Assembly: GCA_002710685.1 (NCBI GenBank)
Contig: PALD01000037.1
Coordinates: forward strand, 1 to 64,000
DNA length: 64,000 bases
Direction of reading: 5' to 3'
From: Cytophagaceae bacterium
GTDB taxonomy: Bacteria; Bacteroidota; Bacteroidia; Flavobacteriales; Flavobacteriaceae
Of the stretch, positions 43,990-52,850 are shown one piece after another. The notes beneath the pieces were generated by a model. It did no database searches, was not told the DNA's origin, and worked only from the letters and a program-made list of their open reading frames with translations. The position numbers and the translations under genes are program-made. Each line of letters starts with the position of its first letter. The stretch's first letter is position 1.

Positions 43990-45681
43990 ATGGAGAGAGA
44001 CGCAATACTAAAGGTTAATGACCTGGCAATAGCCTTTAAGCATGAAGGCCACCTTACAGAGGTGATTCATAAAATCAGTTTTGAGCTCTATGAGGATGAA
44101 ATCCTGGGCATCGTGGGCGAGTCAGGTTCTGGAAAATCAGTGAGCAACCTTGCCATATTGGGCCTATTGCAGCAAAAACTGGCATCCATTACCTCGGGTA
44201 AAATTATTTTTGAGGATAGCGATATCCTTCAAAAAAATGAAAAAGAACTACAACGCTTACGCGGAAACGATATCTCCATGATCTTTCAGGAGCCCATGAG
44301 CTCGCTCAATCCTTCCATGAAATGTGGAAAGCAGGTTCAGGAAATCCTCTTACAACATAAAAACCTTTCAAGGTCACGGGCCAGGGAAGAGGTCATCAAC
44401 CTTTTTGACAAAGTTAAATTGCCCCGGCCAGAAGCCATCTATTCATCTTTTCCACATGAGATAAGCGGTGGTCAAAAGCAGCGTGTCATGATTGCCATGG
44501 CCATTGCCTGTGAACCTAAAATACTTATTGCAGATGAACCCACAACAGCACTGGATGTCACCGTGCAAAAGGAAATCATACTCTTGCTCAAGGAGCTGCA
44601 GCAAAAAAACGGGATGAGCGTGATTTTTATCTCACATGACCTTGCCCTGGTAAGTGAATTTGCAAACAGGGTGCTGGTCATGTATCAGGGCAACATTGTC
44701 GAGCAGGGTACGGCACAAACTATTTTTAAAGACCCGCAACACGATTATACCAAGGCGCTGGTCCATGCCCGCCCTCCAGAAAATACCCGCCCCCTTCGCT
44801 TGCCCACGGTTTCAGATTTTTTGGGCCATAGGCCGCGGGCAGAGGATATTTCGGCGAAAGCCAGAACAGCAAAACATGAAAAAATCTACGACCAGCAACC
44901 CTTGCTCGAAATAAAAAACGTGGATAAAACCTACTTTTCAAATGCTGGTTTCTTGAGAAAACCCAGTGAAACCAAGGCGGTCAACCAGGTGAATTTTAAA
45001 ATTTATCCCGGGGAAACCCTCGGTCTGGTAGGAGAGTCAGGATGTGGCAAATCAACCCTGGGCAATGTAATCTTACAGCTCGATAAGGCCACCCAGGGGC
45101 AAATCTTTTATAAAGGTGAAGACATAACACATATAAAACCGGCCAATCTTAAAAAACTGCGCCGCGATATACAGATTATCTTTCAAGACCCCTACTCTTC
45201 TTTAAATCCCAGGATTACCGTGGGCCGGGCAATTGTTGAGGTCATGCAGGTGCATGGACTTTATGAAAATTATAACGAGCGCAAAAAAGAAGCAATCCAT
45301 ATCCTGCAACAGGTAGGCCTCTCTGCTGAACATTACAGCCGCTACCCGCACGAGTTTAGCGGTGGGCAAAGACAGCGTGTGGGCATTGCACGTACCATTG
45401 CACTGAAACCCCGTTTTATTGTTTGTGATGAGTCAGTCTCTGCACTGGATATTTCTGTACAGGCACAGGTATTGAACCTGCTTAATGACCTTAAGGAAGA
45501 ACTAGGTTTTACCTATCTTTTTATTTCGCACGACCTTGCAGTGGTAAAATTCATGGCAGACCGCTTACTGGTCATGCGTGAAGGAAAAATCGTAGAAGCG
45601 GGTGACCCTGATATAATCTATTCAAACCCCACGCAGCAATACACACGGGAACTGATAGATGCAATACCCAAGGGAATCTAG
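43990..45681 (+). CDS. Dipeptide/oligopeptide ABC transporter, two-ATPase fusion
   Basis: A 563-residue protein with two complete ABC ATPase domains, as in YejF or DppD-DppF fusions. Domain 1: GESGSGKS (about 43) and ISGGQKQRV; domain 2: GESGCGKS (about 350) and FSGGQRQRV, with LLIADEPTTALDV and FIVCDESVSALDI Walker B motifs. The two C-terminal QHDYTKALV/QQYTRELI tails are typical of peptide transporters. Permease and binding protein are not adjacent, so they must lie elsewhere. Upstream TTCTTTTG at 43970 is a near-match to the -7 box. Confidence 0.9.
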   Translation: MERDAILKVNDLAIAFKHEGHLTEVIHKISFELYEDEILGIVGESGSGKSVSNLAILGLLQQKLASITSGKIIFEDSDILQKNEKELQRLRGNDISMIFQEPMSSLNPSMKCGKQVQEILLQHKNLSRSRAREEVINLFDKVKLPRPEAIYSSFPHEISGGQKQRVMIAMAIACEPKILIADEPTTALDVTVQKEIILLLKELQQKNGMSVIFISHDLALVSEFANRVLVMYQGNIVEQGTAQTIFKDPQHDYTKALVHARPPENTRPLRLPTVSDFLGHRPRAEDISAKARTAKHEKIYDQQPLLEIKNVDKTYFSNAGFLRKPSETKAVNQVNFKIYPGETLGLVGESGCGKSTLGNVILQLDKATQGQIFYKGEDITHIKPANLKKLRRDIQIIFQDPYSSLNPRITVGRAIVEVMQVHGLYENYNERKKEAIHILQQVGLSAEHYSRYPHEFSGGQRQRVGIARTIALKPRFIVCDESVSALDISVQAQVLNLLNDLKEELGFTYLFISHDLAVVKFMADRLLVMREGKIVEAGDPDIIYSNPTQQYTRELIDAIPKGI

Positions 45682-45883
45682 AACATAAATAAAAACACCT
45701 TCTTTGCAACATAGAAGAAATGAGCACAGACTCTAACGCCATTTTTAAAGTTTGACCAACTTCTAGAAATTGCTGATTGTGGTTGAGTAATTGTATTTTC
45801 CATCCTGGGTCTGGTTAGGGTTTAGGTATTAAAGAAACCTTAAATTTATACAAATTTTATGTTAATTCAATAGGATTTGGGGT
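45682..45883. other. Gap after the ABC ATPase gene
   Basis: No gene or clear signal seen in these 200 bp apart from AT-rich DNA; the candidate sRNA lies to its right. Confidence 0.4.
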
Positions 45884-46013
45884 AAAAAAACAGCGGATGG
45901 TTTGTCCGCTGTTTCAACAAATCATAACATCAAAACACTCTTAAACATTTTGAAAATGTGATGCCCGAGACCTCACTTCGAGCATGTTATCAAAAAATAA
46001 TTCTGCTTTGGGG
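45884..46013 (-). ncRNA. Candidate structured small RNA (about 130 nt)
   Basis: On the minus strand a near-consensus promoter (46018-46049) is followed by about 110 nt without a coding frame and then a strong terminator (AAACAGCGGA at 45888-45897 pairing with TCCGCTGTTT at 45905-45914; seven U follow on the minus strand). Inside, ATAACAT pairs with ATGTTAT to close a multibranch loop containing two hairpins: ATGCTCGA with TCGGGCAT (plus 45961-45985) and ACATTTT with AAAATGT. The plus strand has no T tract, so the terminator serves this strand. No gene ends nearby that would need it. 6S-like or other regulatory RNA is possible; family unknown. Confidence 0.65.
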
Positions 46014-46017
46014 ACTG

Positions 46018-46049
46018 CTAAGATAGTATAATTCTTCTCTATTCCAAAA
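46018..46049 (-). promoter_or_regulatory. Promoter of the candidate sRNA
   Basis: Minus strand reads TTTTG, exactly 19 nt, then TATCTTAG. This is the Bacteroidota TTTG-N19-TAnnTTTG arrangement with one mismatch in the -7 box. Confidence 0.6.
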
Positions 46050-46170
46050 CAGAAACACTCACAAATGTTAAAATTTAGTGTATTTCATCGAAAATAGTCA
46101 AATTTTCATCTTGTAAAACAGTTTTTCAATGCCTTTGGTCGTGTTTTGAGATGTGTTGGGCTTGTTTTTG

Positions 46171-46187
46171 TTTGGCTTTAAGCCAAA
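46171..46187. repeat. Short dispersed palindrome over the scoB stop codon
   Basis: TTTGGC-TTTAA-GCCAAA, perfect arms; the scoB stop codon (46178-46180) lies in the loop. Confidence 0.7.
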
Positions 46188-46834
46188 ACCATTTCTGGGA
46201 TATTTCCTTCTACGATAAGATTGCCCTGGGTAGCCTTGATGATTTCGTCAATTGTAGTGCCCGGAGCCCTTTCCAGAAGTTTAAAACCGGCGGGGGTGAC
46301 TTCAATCACGGCCAGGTTTGTGACGATTTTCTTGACGCAACCCACACCTGTAAGCGGTAGTGAGCATTGTTTGAGCAGTTTTGACTCTCCTGCCCTATTG
46401 GTATGCATCATGGCCACAATAATATTTTCTGCGCTTGAAACAAGGTCCATCGCACCGCCCATGCCCTTGACCATCTTGCCCGGGATCTTCCAGTTTGCGA
46501 TATCCCCATTTTCAGCAACTTCCATAGCGCCTAGAATAGTAAGGTCTACATGCTGGCCACGTATCATGGAAAAGCTCAATGCCGAGTCAAAGAAAGATGC
46601 GCCCCTAAGCGTCGTGATGGTCTGTTTGCCCGCATTGATAATATCTGCGTCTTCTTCACCCTCAAAGGGGAAGGGGCCCATACCCAGAACCCCGTTCTCA
46701 CTTTGAAATTCTACTTCAATATCATCGCGCACATAGTTTGCCACCAGTGTGGGGATGCCTATGCCCAGGTTTACATAATATCCATCTTTTACCTCTCGGG
46801 CAATGCGCCTTGCTATTCCGTTTTTGTCAAGCAT
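46178..46834 (-). CDS. scoB: 3-oxoacid CoA-transferase subunit B
   Basis: A 218-residue subunit of succinyl-CoA:3-ketoacid CoA-transferase, which moves CoA between succinate and acetoacetate. The catalytic glutamate is in SENGVLGMGP (about residue 46). Length is normal. It partners with scoA, but a peroxiredoxin gene lies between them. 3 bp separate it from that gene; all three are on the same strand and spaced for one transcript. Confidence 0.92.
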   Translation of the reverse strand: MLDKNGIARRIAREVKDGYYVNLGIGIPTLVANYVRDDIEVEFQSENGVLGMGPFPFEGEEDADIINAGKQTITTLRGASFFDSALSFSMIRGQHVDLTILGAMEVAENGDIANWKIPGKMVKGMGGAMDLVSSAENIIVAMMHTNRAGESKLLKQCSLPLTGVGCVKKIVTNLAVIEVTPAGFKLLERAPGTTIDEIIKATQGNLIVEGNIPEMVLA

Positions 46835-46836
46835 TT

Positions 46837-47475
46837 TTATTTGTTAGGTTGTGGTGTCATCCTTAGATAAGGTTTGATCTCTGTATATCCCTTTGGAAAA
46901 TGATCTGGGATATCTTCAGTCTTAATGGATGGGGAGACTACACAATCATCACCGTCTTTCCAGTTTGCCGGTGTGGCCACTTTATGGTATGCGGTCAATT
47001 GTAATGAATCGATAACCCTGAGAATCTCATCAAAGTTCCTCCCTGTTGAGGGCGGGTAGGTAAGCGTTAGCTTGATTTCTTTATTAGGGTCTATGATAAA
47101 AACAGACCTTACGGTGTTCTTTGAACTTGCATTGGGGTGAATCATGTCATACAGCTCGGCAACCTTGTGGTCCTCATCTGCAATGATGGGGTAATTTACC
47201 TGGGTGTTTTGCGTCTCGTTTATATCCTTGATCCACTCTTTGTGAGATACCAGGCCATCTACGCTCAATGCGATGGGTTTTACATTTCTCTTCTCAAATT
47301 CAGGATAATAGTTTGCTACCGTTCCCAGCTCAGTTGTGCAGACCGGTGTATAATCTGCAGGGTGTGAAAACAATATCCCCCAGCTTTCTCCCAGAAAGTC
47401 ATAAAAGTCAATATTTCCTTGTGAGGTCTCTGCGGTAAAGTTTGGTGCTTTATCACCTAATCTTAAATGTGCCAT
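46837..47475 (-). CDS. Peroxiredoxin, 1-Cys (Prx6-like)
   Basis: A 212-residue thiol peroxidase that reduces H2O2 and organic peroxides. The peroxidatic cysteine is in HPADYTPVCTTE (about 46). The length and the C-terminal extension (HFPKGYTEIKPYL) match the 1-Cys Prx6 group; a second cysteine in DDCVV (about 173) has no typical resolving context. It sits between scoB and scoA, an unusual position, separated by 3 bp on one side and about 40 bp on the other. Confidence 0.9.
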   Translation of the reverse strand: MAHLRLGDKAPNFTAETSQGNIDFYDFLGESWGILFSHPADYTPVCTTELGTVANYYPEFEKRNVKPIALSVDGLVSHKEWIKDINETQNTQVNYPIIADEDHKVAELYDMIHPNASSKNTVRSVFIIDPNKEIKLTLTYPPSTGRNFDEILRVIDSLQLTAYHKVATPANWKDGDDCVVSPSIKTEDIPDHFPKGYTEIKPYLRMTPQPNK

Positions 47476-47516
47476 TGTTTAAATTTTTTTGGTTAATCCT
47501 AGTAATTCTGTCGGAT

Positions 47517-48218
47517 TTATATTTTTTGTCTTACAGTCCTTTGTTCTATTCTTTTTTCAAATTTCTCGCCCTTGAAGATGCGTTGCACAAAGATGCCGGG
47601 TATATGAATCTCGTTAGGGTTTAATTTGCCTGCCGGCAAAAGTTCTTCAACCTCGACCACGGTGATTTTTGCGGCACCGCACATAACGGGGTTAAAATTG
47701 CGTGCCGTGCCCTTAAAGACCAGATTGCCCGCTTCATCTCCCTTCCATGCCTTCACAAATGAAAAATCTGCCTTAAAGGCTTCCTCAAGCACATACATCT
47801 TGCCGTTGAACTCACGGGTCTCCTTGCCCATGGCAACTTCTGTACCGTAGCCTGCCGGTGTGTAAAAGGCGGGTATGCCTGCCTGGGCGGCCCTGCAACG
47901 TTCTGCGAGCGTGCCCTGCGGCAATAATTCAACATCAAGTTCACCACTCAGCATTTGCCGTTCAAACTCTGCATTTTCCCCCACATAGCTAGATATCATT
48001 TTCTTAACCTGATGCTTTTTAAGTAAGAGGCCTAGGCCAAAGTCATCCACACCTGCATTATTTGAGATACAGGTAAGTCCTTTTACATTGAGATCTACAA
48101 GTTTGTTTATTGCATTTTCTGGGATGCCACAAAGACCAAAACCGCCCAGCATCATGGTCATGTTGTCTTCAACACCTTTTAAGGCTTCTTGTACCGTTGC
48201 AACGGTCTTGTTTATCAT
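47517..48218 (-). CDS. scoA: 3-oxoacid CoA-transferase subunit A
   Basis: A 233-residue subunit of the CoA-transferase, with the CoA-binding [13 protein letters not shown] and the [13 protein letters not shown] motif of this subunit family. Together with scoB it activates or uses acetoacetate. Its own promoter (TAAATTTG at 48224-48231) lies only 5 bp before the ATG, so the mRNA may be leaderless. Confidence 0.92.
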   Translation of the reverse strand: MINKTVATVQEALKGVEDNMTMMLGGFGLCGIPENAINKLVDLNVKGLTCISNNAGVDDFGLGLLLKKHQVKKMISSYVGENAEFERQMLSGELDVELLPQGTLAERCRAAQAGIPAFYTPAGYGTEVAMGKETREFNGKMYVLEEAFKADFSFVKAWKGDEAGNLVFKGTARNFNPVMCGAAKITVVEVEELLPAGKLNPNEIHIPGIFVQRIFKGEKFEKRIEQRTVRQKI

Positions 48219-48223
48219 AATCT

Positions 48224-48231
48224 CAAATTTA
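48224..48231 (-). promoter_or_regulatory. scoA promoter -7 box
   Basis: Minus strand TAAATTTG matches TAnnTTTG exactly and lies 5 bp from the scoA ATG; the start of transcription would fall at or just before the start codon. Confidence 0.5.
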
Positions 48232-48330
48232 TTCTTTGAAAATTACGAAAAATCGAATGTGACGGCAATGCATTTAAGAGAATTATAGTAATCAAGGCAC
48301 GGGCCGCGCCAGCGATTGAAGAGAAAATCA

Positions 48331-48358
48331 AATGCCCCCGTTGTGGCGGGGGCATTTA
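48331..48358. terminator. Rho-independent terminator
   Basis: AAATGCCCCCG pairs with CGGGGGCATTT around a short loop. It lies after the PBP1A gene stop on the minus strand. Confidence 0.7.
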
Positions 48359-48398
48359 TTGTATCGTAAAGCGCGGTTGCCAAACGTGGCAAGGTGCC

Positions 48399-50726
48399 CT
48401 AAAAATCCAGTTCGTCCGGAAGTTCTTGATTTGTATTAGCATTCTCTGGGGGCAAGGAACAGTCTATACGTATGCTTAGGTTATCAGGCTTTTTAAAGGC
48501 TTCCTTGGAGACCTCCAGTTCATCATCTGCATAGCATTTTCTCATATAGAGTGCCCATGTGGGCAGGGCCATGGTTGCGCCCTGGCCATATCGTATGCCA
48601 GGAAAGTGTATTGACCTGTTGTCTCCGCCCACCCATACGCCAGTAACCAGGTTGGGAACAATACCCATGAACCACCCATCACTTTGATTTTGGGTCGTAC
48701 CCGTTTTACCCGCAATGGGGTTGGTAAAACCATAAGGATAGCCGGTAACCACATTTTTATAATCATAACGGTTGCTTGCCCCTGACCGTAAACGTGCCCC
48801 TGAGCCATATTGTGTAACACCCTCCATGAGGTTGAGTGTAACGTAGGCAGACTCTGCACTGATGACATCCCGTGTTTCTGGAACACTTTGATACAGGATC
48901 GTGCCATTCTTGTCAACTATGGTGGTGACGATTTGTGGGGAGACATGCACCCCTTGATTTGCAAATGCCGAATATGCGGAGACCATCTCAAATAGGCTTA
49001 AATCTACCGCTCCCAGTGCTATTGCGGGCACGGCGGGGATGTTTTGTGTATCTACACCCAGTTTATCCAGTAGTTCTATGACTGGTCGCGGGCCCACACG
49101 GTGCATGAGCCTTGCTGATACGGTGTTGATGGATTCTGCAAGGGCAGTCTTTAAAGTTACCATACCACCCATTTCCCCACTACTGTTCTCGGGGCACCAG
49201 TCTTTAGTATTGCCCATCTCTCCCGCGGGGATGCAGTGCAGTACATTGGGCACGGTATCACAGGGAGAAAGATGAAGTTGGTCTATTGCGGTGGCATATA
49301 AAAAGGGTTTAAAGGTCGATCCCACCTGCCTCTTGCCCTGCTTCACATGGTCATATTGAAAATGCTTATAATCATTACCGCCCACCCAGGCCTTGACCTC
49401 ACCGGTATGTGGGTCCATGCTCAAAAGCCCGGTTTGAAGAAAACGCTTATAATACAAGATGGAATCCCTGGGTGTCATGATGGTATCCCGCTCTCCTTGC
49501 CATGTAAAGACACGCATATCTGTCTCTATCTTGAACGACTTCTTGATGTCAGCTTCAGAAATGTCCTTTGCCTTCATCTTGCGCCAGCGGTCACTGTTTC
49601 GCATGGCGCTTTGAATGATGCTCTCTGTTTCTTCTTGCGTAATGTCTCTAAAAGGTGCCGTCTTGTTGTTCTTGTTCTGCTTATCAAACTCCCTTTGCAG
49701 GTTTGACATATGCTCGGTCACCGCCTCTTCTGCATGTTTTTGCATCCTAGAGTCAATGGTCGTGGTTATTACCAGGCCATCACGGTACATGTTGTAATAC
49801 TCGGGGTTGCCATCAGCATCCATGCCTTTGGGGTTTTCCTTGATCCAGTCTTTCATGAATGCCCTGAGGTACTCCCTGAAATAGGTTGCAATACCGTCTG
49901 CATGGCCTTCCGGCGAAAATTCTATCTCCATGGGCAACGCCTGGAGGCTATCTTTCTGCACTTGGCTTATCTTACCGGTTTCTTCCATCAGCGCCAGCAC
50001 GGTGTTTCTCCTCCTGAAGGCGATATCCTTGGTAGATTCCCGCTGTGGATTGTAAAGGCTGGGGTTCTTGAGCATGGCCGCAATGACGGCAGATTCCTCG
50101 GGTTTAAGTTCCTTTGGCTCCTTGCCAAAATAGATTTTTGATGCAGACCTTATCCCCACGGCATTGTAGAGAAAATCCTGCTTGTTGAGGTACATGGTGA
50201 TAATCTCTTCCTTTGTGTACTGCCTCTCGAGACGGGTCGCAATAATCCACTCCTTTACCTTTTGAATCAACCGCTCTACGGTGCTGCTCGGCGCTTCAGA
50301 AAACAAAAGCTTAGCCAATTGTTGCGTGATGGTACTGGCGCCCCCTTTTGAGCCCAGGTAGGCAAAAGCCCTTGCCGTGCCCCGGCCATCAATGCCCGCA
50401 TGGTCATAAAACCTTCTGTCTTCGGTAGCGACAACGGCATCAACCAGGTTTTGTGGTAGATCTTCATATTTTACCGGGGTCCTGTTTTCGTTGAAAAACT
50501 TGCCCAGGGTTTTTCCATCAGAAGAAAGGATTTCTGTAGCTAGATTGTTTTCTGGATTTTCAAGCTCCTCAAACGTGGGCAGCTTACCAAAAACCCCCCA
50601 ACCCGCGAGCAGGAATACTAAAAAAGCAGCGAGGATACCGCTGCCAAAAATTATCCAGAATATTTTGATATACTTACCGTTGCCCTGGGGCTGCTTCTTT
50701 TTTGTTGCTTTTTTCTGCTGGGCCAT
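48399..50726 (-). CDS. Penicillin-binding protein 1A (transglycosylase/transpeptidase)
   Basis: A 775-residue bifunctional peptidoglycan synthase. An N-terminal membrane anchor (FWIIFGSGILAAFLVFLLAG), the glycosyltransferase motif EDRRFYDHAG (about 100), and the transpeptidase motifs STFK (about 470), SIN (about 531) and KTGTT (about 673) are all visible. Length is typical. It starts with TAATG overlap after gldH, so PBP1A, gldH and the ricT-like gene form an operon of cell-envelope and surface genes. Confidence 0.93.
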   Translation of the reverse strand: MAQQKKATKKKQPQGNGKYIKIFWIIFGSGILAAFLVFLLAGWGVFGKLPTFEELENPENNLATEILSSDGKTLGKFFNENRTPVKYEDLPQNLVDAVVATEDRRFYDHAGIDGRGTARAFAYLGSKGGASTITQQLAKLLFSEAPSSTVERLIQKVKEWIIATRLERQYTKEEIITMYLNKQDFLYNAVGIRSASKIYFGKEPKELKPEESAVIAAMLKNPSLYNPQRESTKDIAFRRRNTVLALMEETGKISQVQKDSLQALPMEIEFSPEGHADGIATYFREYLRAFMKDWIKENPKGMDADGNPEYYNMYRDGLVITTTIDSRMQKHAEEAVTEHMSNLQREFDKQNKNNKTAPFRDITQEETESIIQSAMRNSDRWRKMKAKDISEADIKKSFKIETDMRVFTWQGERDTIMTPRDSILYYKRFLQTGLLSMDPHTGEVKAWVGGNDYKHFQYDHVKQGKRQVGSTFKPFLYATAIDQLHLSPCDTVPNVLHCIPAGEMGNTKDWCPENSSGEMGGMVTLKTALAESINTVSARLMHRVGPRPVIELLDKLGVDTQNIPAVPAIALGAVDLSLFEMVSAYSAFANQGVHVSPQIVTTIVDKNGTILYQSVPETRDVISAESAYVTLNLMEGVTQYGSGARLRSGASNRYDYKNVVTGYPYGFTNPIAGKTGTTQNQSDGWFMGIVPNLVTGVWVGGDNRSIHFPGIRYGQGATMALPTWALYMRKCYADDELEVSKEAFKKPDNLSIRIDCSLPPENANTNQELPDELDF

Positions 50727-51211
50727 TACTCTTGTTTGATTTTTTCAATTCTAAGACCTACATCCCTAATCCCCCCTAGTTCTTGCAGGGGGTCGATGTC
50801 ACCATTGACGCGCATGGCATGGCGCACCTTGAACACATAAGTGCCATTTTCATCAAAGACCACGTCTTGTTTATACCACAGTTTATTTTCTTTTATATCT
50901 CCAGAACCTTCCCCCAGGAAACTGCCATCAGGGTTTGCCATGGCATATTCAAGTGTATCGGTTATGGTACGCCCGTGTGGAAACTGCATACTGGTGATTA
51001 AAAACAGGTTGTTAAATGCATATTCATGGTCATTGCGGAGGGTGATGAACAGATTGTATGGATTGATGGTATCTGGCGGGTTGACCTTAAATACAATCGT
51101 GCTATCCTTGTTCCATTTACCAGGGACTTCCTTATATTCATGAAAAACGAAATCATTATCACAGGAAACCATTATGGCCATCAGGGCAAAAACCGCAAGT
51201 ATCCTACGCAT
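50726..51211 (-). CDS. gldH: Gliding-motility lipoprotein GldH
   Basis: A 161-residue lipoprotein (signal MRRILAVFALMAIMVSC, modified Cys17) with the GldH motif set FHEYKEVPGKWNKDSTIVF and VRHAMRVNGDIDPLQEL. GldH is required for gliding in Flavobacterium and is a marker of type IX-secreting, gliding Bacteroidota. The ATG at 51211 is chosen; 29 extra residues from a TTG at 51298 would precede the lipobox and are rejected. The gene overlaps both neighbours. Confidence 0.92.
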   Translation of the reverse strand: MRRILAVFALMAIMVSCDNDFVFHEYKEVPGKWNKDSTIVFKVNPPDTINPYNLFITLRNDHEYAFNNLFLITSMQFPHGRTITDTLEYAMANPDGSFLGEGSGDIKENKLWYKQDVVFDENGTYVFKVRHAMRVNGDIDPLQELGGIRDVGLRIEKIKQE

Positions 51212-52379
51212 TTTTATTTGATGGTTTTTTTCGGTAATTCCTGTTTTTTTTACCGCCTTTTCCCTTTCTGCTCTTCCTTTTTCCCTTAGGGGTATCAAAT
51301 CGTGTCAAACTATCTTGACCCACAACGTTGCCAAAATCAGTTTTAGTATCATCGATATGCTCAGCTGCATATTCTTCCAGGCTTGCAACGGGCTGGTTTT
51401 TTTTGTTTGCCTCTATGACCTCGTTAGCCTGTGAGGTGGTCAACTTGTGCCAGTTCATCCACTCCCCTTCATAGGCATACCACAGGAAGCCCTGGAAGAT
51501 GTCGATTTTTTGACAGACTGCCGTGCCCTTTTCAGTCTTGAGCTTTATTTCTGTCTTGGGAAAATCCTTCAGGGCATCCAGGTAGGCATCCAGTTCATAG
51601 TTAAGGCAACATTTAAGCTTGCCACATTGCCCGGCGAGCTTTTGTGGGTTTAGGGAGAGTTGTTGATACCTTGCGGCGCTTGTGGTCACTGACCTAAAAT
51701 CAGTAAGCCAGGTGGAGCAGCAAAGTTCCCTACCGCATGAACCTATACCGCCCAGGCGGGCTGCCTCTTGGCGAAAGCCTATCTGGCGCATTTCGATCCT
51801 TGTGCGGAATTCATGTGCAAACTCCTTGATCAACTGCCTAAAATCCACCCTGTCCTCAGCGGTGTAATAAAAGGTTGCCTTACTACCATCACCCTGAAAT
51901 TCTATATCTGAAATCTTCATGGCCAGGTTGAGCCGTATGGCTATTTGACGGGAACGTACTTTCATGGGCTCCTCACGCTCCTTGACACCTTTCCAGATGT
52001 CGATATCCCGCTGGGTTGCCTTGCGGTAAATCTTTAAAAAATCATCAGTATCATATGGGACTTTCTTTTGCTTCATCTGTATCCTTACCAGTTCACCGGC
52101 AAGTGATACGATGCCTATGTCATGACCGGACTGTGCCTGTACCGCGAGCACATCGCCCATGTTGATCTGCAGGCCGTCAACATTCTTGTAATAGTGCTTG
52201 CGCCCGTTTTTAAAACGTACCTCAACAAAATCAAAAGGTTCTTGACCGTCTGGCAAACTCATGTTTGACAACCAGTCAAAGACCGTTAACTTGTTGCAGC
52301 CATCCGTGCCGCAGGTTCCATTATTCTTACATCCTCGTGGTTGACCATTTACCATGGTACCACAGCTTCCACACGCCAT
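51204..52379 (-). CDS. PSP1/RicT-domain protein
   Basis: A 391-residue protein. The core from about 40 to 330 matches the PSP1 (RicT, formerly YaaT) family, with the Cys-rich GSCGRELCCSTW and LAGQCGKLKCCLNYELDAYL motifs that bind a metal or Fe-S cluster in the B. subtilis Ric complex. The N-terminal CGSCGTMVNGQPRGCKNNG adds more cysteines. A basic tail (KGKRKSRKGKGGKKNRNYRK) suggests RNA binding. It overlaps gldH by 8 bp. Confidence 0.88.
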   Translation of the reverse strand: MACGSCGTMVNGQPRGCKNNGTCGTDGCNKLTVFDWLSNMSLPDGQEPFDFVEVRFKNGRKHYYKNVDGLQINMGDVLAVQAQSGHDIGIVSLAGELVRIQMKQKKVPYDTDDFLKIYRKATQRDIDIWKGVKEREEPMKVRSRQIAIRLNLAMKISDIEFQGDGSKATFYYTAEDRVDFRQLIKEFAHEFRTRIEMRQIGFRQEAARLGGIGSCGRELCCSTWLTDFRSVTTSAARYQQLSLNPQKLAGQCGKLKCCLNYELDAYLDALKDFPKTEIKLKTEKGTAVCQKIDIFQGFLWYAYEGEWMNWHKLTTSQANEVIEANKKNQPVASLEEYAAEHIDDTKTDFGNVVGQDSLTRFDTPKGKRKSRKGKGGKKNRNYRKKPSNKNA

Positions 52380-52808
52380 GAAGTCCTATATTTTGAAGGC
52401 TGGCAGCGATTAGTTTCGCCCCGCCTGATGATTAAAAAAATCCGTTAGGCAAAGTTGCACAAAAACGATGATATTCTTTTTGTGACTTCACAAATTAATA
52501 AATTAAAAACGAAATGTATGGGATTATCTGGTTTCATGTGTGTAAAAACCGTTATTAGATACAAGTGTTCACCCCACAAAACGGGATGAAATGCGAGATT
52601 GCCCTACAGCCCGGCCTGAGTATTTTTGGCGAAAGCCAAATTAAAAACCCACGCAAACCCCTCAAAACAGCTCTTTAAGTTTTATTGCCAAAACCTCACC
52701 GATAACCTCCAGATTGTTAGAATAAACAAAAAAATATATCGTTTTCGTAGTTTTTTTGAAATAAATCGTTAAACCTTTATAAAAAACCTTTGTCTATATT
52801 AAATTAGT
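52380..52808. other. Intergenic region between RicT-like and RND operons
   Basis: No gene seen. It contains one palindrome at 52625-52640 and AT-rich DNA upstream of the efflux operon. Both flanking operons must start here, diverging, so their promoters are probably in it. Confidence 0.45.
52625..52640. repeat. Short dispersed palindrome
   Basis: TTTGGC-GAAA-GCCAAA, perfect arms, in the spacer between divergent operons. Confidence 0.65.
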
Positions 52809-52850
52809 TTGCGCCTAATCACGCATTTTCCAGCCAGAATCAACAATACA

